A DNA stretch of 64,000 nt from CAZGXI01 sp964529715 (GCA_964529715.1 CAZGXI010000002.1:62001-126000), one strand, 5' to 3'. Counted from the first letter of the stretch, positions 35,701 through 45,023 are shown. Notes: generated by a model not told the origin, from the letters alone. Program-made: numbers and translations.

Positions 35701-36534
35701 CTACCCAATCCTATCTTTCAGCACACCCTCGCGTGCCGCCAAGAGCGCCCGTCGCGCCTCTTCTTCGCCATCCCACGACCATCCGCGCAGGCGCGCCAGC
35801 CCATCGGACAGGCCCACCAGCAGCGCCATGAGCACCGACAGCGTCGCGTCCCCTTCCGATACCGCCAGCGTACAATCTGCCAACCGTGCCACATCCCACG
35901 ACAGCGCGCCGACTAACGCCAACACGGGAACTTCACGTTCCCGCATCAGACGCACAAAAACGGCTAGGTCTGGCGTCGGCGGCTCAGCAGCTACCACCAC
36001 GACCACCATCCCGGCCCGAAGATTCCGTAGCCGGAGAGCCAGCTCCGTCACCGTTGAGACAGGCGCGTCCGCCCACATTCCCAGGCGTCGCAGCCGAAAT
36101 GCAAACAAGTCTGCCAGACGCACCGACTCCCCTTCCCCAACGACGACCACCTCCGAGGCGCGGTCCAACAAACTCAGCGCCCGGTCCAACAGCGTCGGTT
36201 CCAGCCGGCGGGCAGTAGACTGCAACTGCTGCGCTGCTACTGTCAGTGTGTGTGCCACCGCCGCCCCCGGTGCTTCGCTCACCTCGATTGCACCGGCCCG
36301 CCCCAGGTCCAGCTTGACCGCCGCCTGCATCTCCGCCTGGAGTTCCAGATAGCCCCGGTAGCCGAGCACCTGGGCAAACCGCACCGTCGTCCCAGCATCC
36401 AGGTCACAAACCCTGGCTAACTGTGTGGCGTTCATAAACGCCGCGTCCTGATAGCGATCTAACAAAAACGCGGCCAGCCGCTGGTAGCTAGGCGAAAGCC
36501 GATCATAAACCTCGCGGATACGGTCGCGGAACAT
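35701..36534 (-). CDS. RpiR-family transcriptional regulator
   Basis: This 277-residue protein has an N-terminal helix-turn-helix (residues 1-75, with ATQLARVCDLDAGTTVRFAQVLGY) and a C-terminal SIS sugar-phosphate-binding domain (from about 115, with EVVVVGEGESVRLADLF). RpiR proteins control sugar catabolism and sense a phosphorylated sugar. The epimerase follows directly. A palindrome at 36583-36601 could be its own operator. Confidence 0.85.
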   Translation of the reverse strand: MFRDRIREVYDRLSPSYQRLAAFLLDRYQDAAFMNATQLARVCDLDAGTTVRFAQVLGYRGYLELQAEMQAAVKLDLGRAGAIEVSEAPGAAVAHTLTVAAQQLQSTARRLEPTLLDRALSLLDRASEVVVVGEGESVRLADLFAFRLRRLGMWADAPVSTVTELALRLRNLRAGMVVVVVAAEPPTPDLAVFVRLMREREVPVLALVGALSWDVARLADCTLAVSEGDATLSVLMALLVGLSDGLARLRGWSWDGEEEARRALLAAREGVLKDRIG

Positions 36535-36564
36535 AACTCTCCTCGATCAATCTGCTCTCCGGCG

Positions 36565-36601
36565 AGTATAGCGCGCGTATTGCCCTGATCCCAGATCAGG
36601 G
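36565..36601 (-). promoter_or_regulatory. Candidate RpiR promoter and operator
   Basis: On the minus strand a TATACT box (36570-36565) stands about 30 bases before the RpiR ATG. Its -35 region is occupied by a perfect inverted repeat, CCCTGATC (36583-36590) / GATCAGGG (36594-36601), rather than by a TTGACA-like hexamer. The repeat overlaps the stop codon of the upstream gene. Confidence 0.4.
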
Positions 36602-38080
36602 TTGTGTAGCAAGAATCTGGACCACACCCGCAGCGATCTTGGGAGTGTAATCGCTCCGCCATAAGCCAAAGTGGTATTCGGGAGCGTCGAAGCTGGGACA
36701 CGCCGGGGGAATACAGGCTGCGTCGAGTGGGAAGTCGAAGGCCGTCCAGATCAGCCAACCCGCCAGACCATCGTACTCGGCAGCCTGAATCGCTTCCCGC
36801 AGCAAGCGGCTTTGCTCAGCAGAATCGAAATAATAGGTGCTGTAGCCGACTGCCTCCAAGAGAATCGGTTTCTCCGTCAGACTGCGTAACAAGGCAACGC
36901 GCGCCCGCAACCGGATCACGTCATCCCAATGATGAAAGCTCACAAAATCGACGTAAGGGATCGTTGCCTCAGCATCTTGAGACCAACCCGCCGTGATCAG
37001 ATGATACGGATCGAGGCCGCGCACCGCCTCCGTCGTCTCTGCCAGCCAGCTAAGCACCGCCTCGCGGTCAAAAACTGCCCCCCCTTCGCGCACGGAACGA
37101 TAATCCAGGTCGCCCTCATCGCGCAGGTCCCACGCCAGAATTGCCGCCTCGTCCCGATAGCGTTCCACCAGAAAAGCAATCTGCTCCTGCGTGTGCAACG
37201 GGTTGGTATACAGCGGATATTGCACCAGATCGGGCAGGTCGTTGAGCGTGAGGATCAGGCGGAAGCCCTGCGCCGCCGCTGCGTGGATGATCGCTTCCAG
37301 ACGAATGAAGGATTCCGGCACGGGAACCGCGCCGCTACCGGGGCAGGCAAACAGGGCATCATGCCACAGAAACAGGCGCAGTGTGTTGAAACCGGCACCA
37401 CGCAGCAAAGCCAATTCCGACTGCACCTCCGCTAGGTTCGCCTCGGTTAAAAAGCGTCGCCAGGGATAACGTACCGGGTAGTAATTAACGCCCCGCACGC
37501 GATATTCAGCCCCAGCAAGAGTGAAAACCGTCCCCTGAATGCCGACGAACCCGGTCATGCTCGACGGCACATAGGGAGAAAGCGCCGCCCGTGCCGCTGC
37601 AATCTCCTCCGACGTGCAGATAGGCAATGGCATCGGGGTGAAGACACCCAACTCCCGCAGGGCACGCAGCGCCTCTAACCCGCCGGACCGTACCTGCAAC
37701 GCCGCCTGATATTCGGCGATAGCCTCGGCTACCCGTCCCCCGGCGGCCAGACTCTGCCCATAGTGATAGTGGGCCGCGTAGAGCTTTTCGCCTGTCGGCT
37801 GTCCATCTGGGCAGATGGCCTGCCGTTCGAGCAGCACTTCCAGTGCCCGGATCGCGGCAGGCCAATCGGTGGTCCAGGCCGCCTCGACCGCCGCACAGAG
37901 GACCTGCGGATCCATCATATCCGGCGAAGAAACCGCCGTCACGGGCGTTAGGCCGGTGTCAAAAGGGGGAGGTGGCGCGCAAGCGGCCAGGATCAGGAGG
38001 CCGAACGCCACCCAGACAACCCGGCGCGAAAACACGCCGACGCCGCGCAACCCACCGCTGCCGGAAAGCTGGTTTCCCAT
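36596..38080 (-). CDS. Lipoprotein with a GH5-like (beta/alpha)8 domain
   Basis: This 494-residue lipoprotein has a lipobox at Cys34 (ILAAC), a TPR-like helical stretch at about 70-150 (EKLYAAHYHYGQSLAAGG) and a glycoside hydrolase clan-A-like domain from about 170. The expected acid/base Glu is in AWDLRDEGD, where relatives have NEP, and the nucleophile Glu in KPILLEAVG. HYWD-type aromatic positions are present (VSFHHWDD). The loss of the Asn before Glu is unusual. It starts 1 base after the GHMP kinase stop. Confidence 0.75.
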   Translation of the reverse strand: MGNQLSGSGGLRGVGVFSRRVVWVAFGLLILAACAPPPPFDTGLTPVTAVSSPDMMDPQVLCAAVEAAWTTDWPAAIRALEVLLERQAICPDGQPTGEKLYAAHYHYGQSLAAGGRVAEAIAEYQAALQVRSGGLEALRALRELGVFTPMPLPICTSEEIAAARAALSPYVPSSMTGFVGIQGTVFTLAGAEYRVRGVNYYPVRYPWRRFLTEANLAEVQSELALLRGAGFNTLRLFLWHDALFACPGSGAVPVPESFIRLEAIIHAAAAQGFRLILTLNDLPDLVQYPLYTNPLHTQEQIAFLVERYRDEAAILAWDLRDEGDLDYRSVREGGAVFDREAVLSWLAETTEAVRGLDPYHLITAGWSQDAEATIPYVDFVSFHHWDDVIRLRARVALLRSLTEKPILLEAVGYSTYYFDSAEQSRLLREAIQAAEYDGLAGWLIWTAFDFPLDAACIPPACPSFDAPEYHFGLWRSDYTPKIAAGVVQILATQP

Positions 38081-38081
38081 T

Positions 38082-38990
38082 TCAATCCAGCGACTCAGCG
38101 GCGCTGACCACCACGCCCTGGGTATCGACTGGCAACGTCCATGAACGGGCGTCGATTCCCTGCGTGCGGAAAGCCATCTCCATGCTGGTGGCAACCCTGC
38201 GGTGATTCACCAGGGCAAAGGCCAGCAGCGCCGGGCCTTCTCCACTGATCGTCACGCCCAACGCCCCGGCCCGCCGCCCAGCTTCTGCCGCCTGCGCAAA
38301 ACCGGGAATGCGATCCCGCAGATATGGCCATAGCAACCGGTCATCCAACGTATGCGCCAGCAGGTCAAAGTCGCCCACCCGCAGCGCCTCGATCACCAGC
38401 GCCAGCCGTCCTAGGTTAAAAATCGCATCGCTAAGCGCCACGATCTCCGGCCAAAACGTCCGCTCCTGGCTATAGTCGGGCAAATCCGGCACGACGACGA
38501 CAACCTTGAGCGGAGCCATATCCAGCCGGCGATAAAAGACAGGCGCAGCCGTACACACGGTCAGCCCGCCGAGCATAGCGGCGATGACCTCACCAGGATG
38601 GCCCAGAATCCCTGCGCCCAACGCGATCAGGTCGTCCCGCTGAAGCGGACTGCTCATCAGGGCATTTGCCCCGACCAGCCCGGCGACGGTCATCGCTGCC
38701 GACGCCCCCAGGCCAGCCCGCAGTGGAATGCTATTACGGATACGAACGTGCAATCCCACTGGAGAATCTTCCAGGCATTGAAAGACGCGGACAGCAGCAT
38801 ACATCACCGGATTCAAGCAGTCCGGCTCCAGGTCGGCGCTGTCTTCGCCTTCGGCTTCGATCACCAGCCGCGTGTCGCTGCGTTCGTTGAACAAGACCAT
38901 AACGTGCAACGCCAGAGCCAGGGCCAGGCTTTCCACACCGGGGCCGAGGTTTGCGCTGACCGCCGGGACGATCACTTTCGCCTTACGCAT
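38082..38990 (-). CDS. thrB: Homoserine kinase-like GHMP kinase
   Basis: This 302-residue enzyme should phosphorylate L-homoserine for threonine synthesis. The N-terminal block VPAVSANLGPGVES corresponds to PATSANLGPGFDS of homoserine kinases, with Glu20 replacing the usual Asp. The ATP-binding GHMP loop IPLRAGLGASAA is present, and ISGEGPALLAF is the third motif. No other threonine gene is nearby, and a lipoprotein follows. Another GHMP activity remains possible because of the Asp-to-Glu change. Confidence 0.78.
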   Translation of the reverse strand: MRKAKVIVPAVSANLGPGVESLALALALHVMVLFNERSDTRLVIEAEGEDSADLEPDCLNPVMYAAVRVFQCLEDSPVGLHVRIRNSIPLRAGLGASAAMTVAGLVGANALMSSPLQRDDLIALGAGILGHPGEVIAAMLGGLTVCTAAPVFYRRLDMAPLKVVVVVPDLPDYSQERTFWPEIVALSDAIFNLGRLALVIEALRVGDFDLLAHTLDDRLLWPYLRDRIPGFAQAAEAGRRAGALGVTISGEGPALLAFALVNHRRVATSMEMAFRTQGIDARSWTLPVDTQGVVVSAAESLD

Positions 38991-39005
38991 GAAGAGTCCC
39001 CGCCG

Positions 39006-40022
39006 CTATTTTGCCTCGGCCAGCGGCAGCACAAAGGTAAAAATACTGCCCCGGCCATATTCGCTTTCCGCCCAAATTTTGCCGCCGTGCCGGTTGACGA
39101 TGGTCTGTGCTATGGTCAGCCCCAGGCCGCCGCCCGGTAGATTGCGCACATACTCGTCATTGGAGCGATACATCCGGTCGAAAACCTGCTCCAACTCACC
39201 CGGCATAATGCCGATGCCCTGGTCTGCCACGCTGCAATAGACGTGTTCGCCGCCCTGCCAGGCATGGATCGCCACCGACTGCTCCTCGTGCGAATACAGA
39301 ATGGCATTATGCAACAAATGATACACCACCTGCCGCAGCCGCACGGGATCACCCATAACCACCGGCATCGGGTCCTGCGTCGAAACGGCAATCGTCATCC
39401 GGCGCGCGTGGGCAAACGATACCAGTTCTCCGACCACGTCATTGATCACCCGATTGAGCTGCACAGGCACGTGTTCGAGCGGCATCCCCGCCTCGATCCA
39501 GGCCAGGTCTACCAGGGTATCGATCAGGTCGAGCAGCTTTTGGGAAGTTTGCAGAATGCGGGTAATGAACTTCTGCTGTCGCTCGTTGACTTCTCCGAAC
39601 TTGAGCACCAGGTCTGCAAAGCCGCCCAGCGCCGATAGGGGGTTACGCAAGTCATGGGCAATGGTGCGCAACAGAGCTTCGCGCCGCGAGTCCAGATCGC
39701 GCCGTTCGGTCACATCCTGCAACAAGACGATGCGCGAGCCGTCCTTGAGCGTCGAACCGAACCCAACGGCCAGCCGCTTTTGCGGCAGGGATACGTTGCA
39801 GGTCAAATTTTCCTCTAACGTAAGCAGGTTGATCAACGCGCGGTTGCCGCTAAAGGCTTCTGAAGGCGACCGGGCCAGGCATTCCTCCGGCGTCACGCGC
39901 AGCATGGCCGCTGCCGCCGGGTTTACACGGTCCACGCGCCCCCGGCTGTCCAGCGTGATAATGCCATCCGAAACCATTCGGAACAGGTGATCGTACCGCG
40001 CCTGAAGGCTGGACTGGCTCAT
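39006..40022 (-). CDS. Soluble PAS histidine kinase
   Basis: This 338-residue protein has a PAS domain (residues about 8-105), HisKA with phospho-acceptor His123 in AHDLRNPLS, and an HATPase_c domain with LLHNAILYS, VADQGIGI and GGGLGLTI boxes. It has no membrane segment, so it must sense an internal signal or partner. No response regulator gene is adjacent. It lies 27 bases after the GH63-like gene, in the same direction, and 15 bases before the GHMP kinase gene. Confidence 0.88.
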   Translation of the reverse strand: MSQSSLQARYDHLFRMVSDGIITLDSRGRVDRVNPAAAAMLRVTPEECLARSPSEAFSGNRALINLLTLEENLTCNVSLPQKRLAVGFGSTLKDGSRIVLLQDVTERRDLDSRREALLRTIAHDLRNPLSALGGFADLVLKFGEVNERQQKFITRILQTSQKLLDLIDTLVDLAWIEAGMPLEHVPVQLNRVINDVVGELVSFAHARRMTIAVSTQDPMPVVMGDPVRLRQVVYHLLHNAILYSHEEQSVAIHAWQGGEHVYCSVADQGIGIMPGELEQVFDRMYRSNDEYVRNLPGGGLGLTIAQTIVNRHGGKIWAESEYGRGSIFTFVLPLAEAK

Positions 40023-40049
40023 GGCACATCGACCATCCGGTACGCAGAA

Positions 40050-42560
40050 TCAGGTTTCTGAAGGAGCGTCGCCGTCCGTCACCCTGATTTTAACCACTTT
40101 TGCCCGTCCCGGCGCAGGCGGCTCAGGCGGCAACGGGGAAGCAACAGGCGCAGCAGGGCTGGCAGGTGCGGCGGTATCTTCGACGGCCTGCCACTTTTCG
40201 CTGCGCAGGCGTTTCTTGTGCCCAGATGGGAACGTGATGACCGCGCCATCTTCACCACGCCGAACCTCGACGCCCAGATGGCGGATTGTCACCGGCCAGG
40301 GTAGCGCGTATTTACCACCGATCCATACCCTGCGCGGCGACACGATCCGCACGCCCATCAGCCGCCACAACAAATGCAGCGGCACGACGCCCCACAGGTA
40401 ATCGATCTCGCCGATGCCTTCCAGGGCGTCGCTGTTGTAGGCTTCGCGGAAAGCCTTTTCGGTGCCCAGGGTATGCAACTGCGCCGCCATGATCCGCCGG
40501 AGCAGCTCCGCCGCCAGATCGGGCCGCCCGGCATCGATCAGGCCCTCGCCGAGCATCTGATTCCACATCATCCACACACCACCGCTGCCGTCGCGGTTGG
40601 TCGGGTCGTAAGCCGGGTCCTGGGCCGAGCAATTCGGGATGCCGTAAGGTCGCCAGTAGCGCTCCGGATCGGTGACCGTTTTTACCAGCGATTCGATACG
40701 GGCGGGATCATCCGGGCAGGCCCACAGCGGCAGCAGCAGGGTTTGATCCTGGCGCGTCCAGTCCACACTGCTGACCTGCACATCGTAGACGCGGCTTAAC
40801 CCCCTTGCCGTGACACGGTCAATGCGGCGGTAGCGGTGCGCCGAAGTCGCCGCCCCCATGCCGCGATACCAGGAGAACGCCTCCGCAGGCAGCGTTTCAG
40901 CGACAGCCTTCCCATCCGCATCCAGGCCTTCCAACAGCATCGCCATCGCCGGGCGGTGATCGCGCCCTCCCAGCACCCGCACGATCAGGCGGTTGGGTGG
41001 GTTCAGGTCTAGGGCCGGGATCAGCGGCGAGTCGCCGGGACCTTCCGCCACTGCAACGCCGGTCGTGGTAATATGCGAGTCGCGGTCACGATAGTGATAA
41101 CTGCCGGTAGCATCGCTCCACATGGCCGCTAGATGCGCCTTGAGCACACTAAGGCGCTGCTGGATGGCAGGTTGCTCCTGCTCTCTGTCTAGCACCTGCG
41201 CCATGTTGAGCAAACTGTGCGCTTCCCAGATCAGATAAGCGGCCAGATCGGGCGTTTCTGCCTTGCTGATGTCGGCATTCTGCGCCCAGCGGCGGTATGG
41301 CACAAAACTGGGGTTATCGTCGAACGCGCTCTGGATCGTGTCGGTCCATTCGGGGAGACCATCCCCATCGCGGTCTACGTCGGGCTGGAACCAACGGTGG
41401 AAAAAGCGCAGCAGTCCAGGGAACACCTCTGCCAGGAAATCACGGTCCTCCGTGTAGAGGTACACCAGCCAAGCAGTGTAAGCCAGCAGAGGGATGCACA
41501 GTTGCCCGTGCCGCTGCCCGCCCAGGCCCGGCTTCCAGTCGATGAAGCCGTCGGCGCCTTGCGTAGCCAGATAATTCCGCAGCGCCCCCTTCGCCAGTTC
41601 TGGCGCGACGGGCGCGATGGCCGGGAGCACCATGTAAGCCTCGGTCGCAACCTGCCCGTTCCACTGCCAGTTGTGATCGCTGCCGTCGCCGCGCGGGCTG
41701 AAACCGCGCGCCGGAATACGGGCAAACACAAACGATGGATAGGGCAGCCGTCCGGTCGGGCCAACGAAGCTCTGTAACAGCACCTTATAGCTGAAGGCAA
41801 TAGCGGCGTCACGACCTGCGTCACCGGTGGCGATCTCCGGTGTCGTGGCGTTGATCTCCCTCAGACGCGCCAGATGAGCATCCCAGTCCTGCTTTTCGAG
41901 CCAGTACCGCGCCAGGGCCAACGATTCGGTCAGCACAGGCCGGGCAGCGTGCACCCAACGGACGACGGCACGCTCGCCGGGCGAAACGGTCAGGCGCGTG
42001 CTGAGGTGAGGCTGTTCCGCGTCTGCAAGCGCATTTTCCAGCAGCACCACCGGCTGCAAGTTGCCCACGTCGCGCACATGAAGCGCCCGACGCCGACCAC
42101 CGAACGTCAACAGGCCGATCTCATGCTCGCGCATCTCTGTCATGACCTGCGCAAGCAGGTTCACCCCCACCTGAGTCGGCTGCTGACCTTCGTTAACAAA
42201 GGTAAAACGCCCACCGACGACGTGCGATTCGATGGCCCAATATTCCGCCTGAAGCGCCAGATGGCTGACCGGGCGTGCCGTAAGGCACAAGTAGCTCGGC
42301 CAGAACGTACGCAGCAGCGGCTGCCCGGCAAACCCCGCCGCCTCATGAATCGGGCGGCCATCAATGACCCAGATCGGCACCAGACGGGCCAGCCCGCAGC
42401 GCCCCCCGTAGCGTGTCTCCAAGGCCAGGGGCGGCGACTGACCCTGACCGATACGGAGTTCCCAGATTTGATCGTCGGTATAGTCCGTCCGAAAGAGCCG
42501 CACATCCGCTGCCAGGCGCAGCGCCAATGGATCAGTCGCCCCAAGCTGCCAGTCGCGCAC
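40050..42560 (-). CDS. GH63-like / amylo-1,6-glucosidase-like (alpha/alpha)6 enzyme
   Basis: This 836-residue protein has a beta-rich N-terminal domain (to about 250) and an (alpha/alpha)6-toroid typical of GH63, GH37 and glycogen-debranching glucosidases. The catalytic areas look like SDHNWQWNGQVATEAY and GVWMMWNQMLGEGL. A Pro/Ala-rich tail of about 60 residues ends the protein. The GTG at 42560 follows AAAGGAGAGG. No signal peptide is seen, so it probably works on a cytoplasmic glucan or compatible solute such as mannosylglycerate. The exact substrate cannot be assigned. Confidence 0.7.
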   Translation of the reverse strand: MRDWQLGATDPLALRLAADVRLFRTDYTDDQIWELRIGQGQSPPLALETRYGGRCGLARLVPIWVIDGRPIHEAAGFAGQPLLRTFWPSYLCLTARPVSHLALQAEYWAIESHVVGGRFTFVNEGQQPTQVGVNLLAQVMTEMREHEIGLLTFGGRRRALHVRDVGNLQPVVLLENALADAEQPHLSTRLTVSPGERAVVRWVHAARPVLTESLALARYWLEKQDWDAHLARLREINATTPEIATGDAGRDAAIAFSYKVLLQSFVGPTGRLPYPSFVFARIPARGFSPRGDGSDHNWQWNGQVATEAYMVLPAIAPVAPELAKGALRNYLATQGADGFIDWKPGLGGQRHGQLCIPLLAYTAWLVYLYTEDRDFLAEVFPGLLRFFHRWFQPDVDRDGDGLPEWTDTIQSAFDDNPSFVPYRRWAQNADISKAETPDLAAYLIWEAHSLLNMAQVLDREQEQPAIQQRLSVLKAHLAAMWSDATGSYHYRDRDSHITTTGVAVAEGPGDSPLIPALDLNPPNRLIVRVLGGRDHRPAMAMLLEGLDADGKAVAETLPAEAFSWYRGMGAATSAHRYRRIDRVTARGLSRVYDVQVSSVDWTRQDQTLLLPLWACPDDPARIESLVKTVTDPERYWRPYGIPNCSAQDPAYDPTNRDGSGGVWMMWNQMLGEGLIDAGRPDLAAELLRRIMAAQLHTLGTEKAFREAYNSDALEGIGEIDYLWGVVPLHLLWRLMGVRIVSPRRVWIGGKYALPWPVTIRHLGVEVRRGEDGAVITFPSGHKKRLRSEKWQAVEDTAAPASPAAPVASPLPPEPPAPGRAKVVKIRVTDGDAPSET

Positions 42561-42616
42561 GGCCTCTCCTTTGGATCAGGGCAGCCTCCCAAACGGCAGG
42601 TTACGCCTCGCGCCGC

Positions 42617-43291
42617 TCAGTTGATCCGCCGCCAGGTCATTGTGGCCTCTTCAAAAGCGAACGATTCGTTACCCAGGCTGGTCAAGACATGGATACCCGG
42701 CCCGCTCACATAGGCGCCGTTGGAATCCAGATAACCGCCCGCCTCATAGCGATAGGGTGTGACGAAGCCGAATTCGGGCGTGGTGCCCCAACCGAGCGCC
42801 TCGCGGATTTCAGGATGTTCCCGCCACAGCTTGCCGAAGCCGCGCTCCGGTTGCGCAAACCCTTCACCTGGTGGGACAATCGCCGGATCGTATTCGGGCT
42901 GGCCCTCCTCAAACGTATCCTCAAAGATCAGCCATTGGCCCTGGGTGGTCGAGTCCGGCGCATTGATCATGACCCAGATTTCGCGGTTCGGCTGGAGCCA
43001 GAACATGCGTCCATGCTCAAAGACCTGCTCGGCGACCTGAATTTCGGTGACAAAGGGCGTCGGCAGCGCGGCTGTCGTCGGCAGGGCCACCGGCAACCCT
43101 GGCGTGGGCGTCACCTCGATCGGCGCGACCTGAGCGGTTGCATTGTCGGTGGCTTCGGTCTCCGGCGGTTCTCCGCTGGGGGTCGCGGTGACGACGATGT
43201 AAACCTGCGTCTCCGGCGCGTTGTTGCAGGCCGCCACCAGCAGCAGGATCAGCATCAGCAGGACCATCAAAAGCAAATGTGGTTTATGCAT
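42617..43291 (-). CDS. Lipoprotein of unknown function
   Basis: This 224-residue protein starts at 43291 behind TTGGAG and has lipobox Cys22 (LLVAAC), then a Thr/Pro-rich linker to about residue 80. The folded part has WREHPEIREALGWGTTPEFG and QVFEHGRMFWLQPNREIWVMI. These occur in lipoproteins with LGFP-like or Trp-rich repeats, but I do not assign a family. It lies 56 bases before the GH63-like gene, on the same strand. Confidence 0.7.
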   Translation of the reverse strand: MHKPHLLLMVLLMLILLLVAACNNAPETQVYIVVTATPSGEPPETEATDNATAQVAPIEVTPTPGLPVALPTTAALPTPFVTEIQVAEQVFEHGRMFWLQPNREIWVMINAPDSTTQGQWLIFEDTFEEGQPEYDPAIVPPGEGFAQPERGFGKLWREHPEIREALGWGTTPEFGFVTPYRYEAGGYLDSNGAYVSGPGIHVLTSLGNESFAFEEATMTWRRIN

Positions 43292-43443
43292 CAGTTTCTC
43301 CAAATGAAAACCACTTGCCCCCCAGGCAAAACACGGCGAGATTTTAGCAGCCTCGCCGCCAGACGCAAGACTCCCTTCCGTATAGTTATTCAGGATAACA
43401 CGAAAACACCGGCCTTGACTGACGATCACCCGACGATCCCCTG

Positions 43444-44034
43444 TCATCCGGCAACGGCAGGCTGTTCTTGGATGACGATAGCCTGATAAATGTAAACTTT
43501 AACGCCCTGGAGCAGCCAGGCTCGCGCGGGCAAGCCCATCTTGTGGCAGAGCAGGTCCAGAAATTCCTCCGGATCGGGCGCACGCTCCCACACCTGCGGC
43601 AAAAACGTGGCCCGTCGTGACCCGATTGCCAGAATGACACCGTCCACGTGAGGCCGCAGCAAGCGCGGAAGCTCTTCTGGTGTTGTGAAAGGCAGCTCCA
43701 CCGGCGGCGTCAGCACCGAGATCTCAATCTGAATATCCGGCAATTCATCAGCGCGCAACGGGGCAAAGCGCGGATCGTGGAAGGCCGTCTGGATGGCAAT
43801 ATAGCTGACTTCGTGCGCCAGTGGCCGCCGGGCCGTCAGCGTGCCAGTGCAGCCGCGCAACTCCCCATCTCGCGTATGCAGCGTGACAAAGCACGCGCGT
43901 GGCTCCCGGAGCACTTCCGGCAAGGTCTGCAAATCCGGCAATGGTGTGGCCTGGCCTACCGTTGCCGCCTCTAATGTCGTGCGCACGATCTCCAACAGAA
44001 TCATCTGTTCTTCCGGCGTATAATTCTCTACCAT
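43444..44034 (-). CDS. AMMECR1-domain protein (AmmeMemoRadiSam system protein A)
   Basis: This 196-residue protein is made almost entirely of the AMMECR1 domain, with the family signature ELRGCTGTL, the block ACFVTLHTRDGELRGC, and ILAIGSRRATFLPQVW. AMMECR1 proteins are found with a Memo protein and a radical-SAM protein in bacteria, but neither partner is in this window. Its biochemical role is not settled. The ATG at 44034 has GGGAGGGGGG upstream. Confidence 0.9.
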   Translation of the reverse strand: MVENYTPEEQMILLEIVRTTLEAATVGQATPLPDLQTLPEVLREPRACFVTLHTRDGELRGCTGTLTARRPLAHEVSYIAIQTAFHDPRFAPLRADELPDIQIEISVLTPPVELPFTTPEELPRLLRPHVDGVILAIGSRRATFLPQVWERAPDPEEFLDLLCHKMGLPARAWLLQGVKVYIYQAIVIQEQPAVAG

Positions 44035-44105
44035 ACGGCTCCCCCCTCCTGGCAGTAAGCCTTCTCTCTCATTGTATCACGCCTTGAACGCCGGGGAGGG
44101 ACTGT

Positions 44106-45023
44106 TTAGCCGTACAACGCATCCAGAATGCGCGGCGTCAGATCGGCCAGATTGGTCAAAGTAGCAGCAAACCGCTCATGACCGCGCCCGATCACCAGGG
44201 TCGGCACGTTGTTCTCGGTGTGGTTGCGTGATCCGAGGTCTTCCATGTTGCCATGATCGCTGCCGATCACGATCAGGCCATCATGATCCCAATCTTCCAG
44301 CAGCCCGCCCATCACCGCGTCAAACCGTTCCAGAATACCCACCCCATGCTCGAATGGCCCTCGGTGGCCGATCACGTCTGTAATCCAGGTGGAAAACAGC
44401 GAGAACGTATAACGCCGGGCCAGGCTGGCCAGCAGGCGACCCGCTGCCTGTGGGCTGTAGACAGGAGTATCGGTGTATCCCAGCTCACTACGCCAGCCTT
44501 CGCCGGTCCAATCGGCACTCAGCGCCTCGCCACGTCGCACGGCCTCCTCGCCCATCAGCGGCAGTCCCGCCTCGTGGACGGCCTGTTGAAGGGCAGAGCG
44601 CAGCCGCCGACCACTGTTGATCGCCTGGAAAAAGCGGGGCGGATAAGCGTCGAGCATGGCCGCCGTCCCTCCACGCGCTACGACCTGTTTGAACAGGTTA
44701 TCCTCTGCCAGAATCGCCCGAATGGCCGGGTTTGGCTTAGGGCCATAGTGCTCGCCGATCTCGGCGGGTACGTTGCGCCCGGTCAGGATCGCCGCCTGTC
44801 CGGTGGCGCTCTGCGGGCGGCCCGGCACACCCAGCCGGGGATCGGTCGGGACAAAACTGGCCCACGCGCCGGTCGCGCGAGGCCGATCTTGTAACCAACG
44901 CCCTCCGGCAAGAGCGTTTAGAATGGGCATCCGAGCGACGGCGAAGGGATTCCGCGCCGCGTCATCCGCGCCCAGACCGATTCCATCCAGAAAGATAAAC
45001 AAAAGATGCTGCGCGTAGGCCAT
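44106..45023 (-). CDS. Alkaline-phosphatase-superfamily metalloenzyme (phosphomutase-like)
   Basis: This 305-residue enzyme carries the superfamily metal sites FIFLDGIGLG, SATGQAAILTG (nucleophile Ser or Thr) and the C-terminal GSDHGNMEDLGSRNHTENN. It resembles 2,3-bisphosphoglycerate-independent phosphoglycerate mutase-like proteins but is far shorter than that family (over 500 residues). It may act as a phosphatase or phosphomutase. The ATG at 45023 is chosen; a TTG 10 codons upstream is an alternative. It heads a long minus-strand run. Confidence 0.78.
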   Translation of the reverse strand: MAYAQHLLFIFLDGIGLGADDAARNPFAVARMPILNALAGGRWLQDRPRATGAWASFVPTDPRLGVPGRPQSATGQAAILTGRNVPAEIGEHYGPKPNPAIRAILAEDNLFKQVVARGGTAAMLDAYPPRFFQAINSGRRLRSALQQAVHEAGLPLMGEEAVRRGEALSADWTGEGWRSELGYTDTPVYSPQAAGRLLASLARRYTFSLFSTWITDVIGHRGPFEHGVGILERFDAVMGGLLEDWDHDGLIVIGSDHGNMEDLGSRNHTENNVPTLVIGRGHERFAATLTNLADLTPRILDALYG

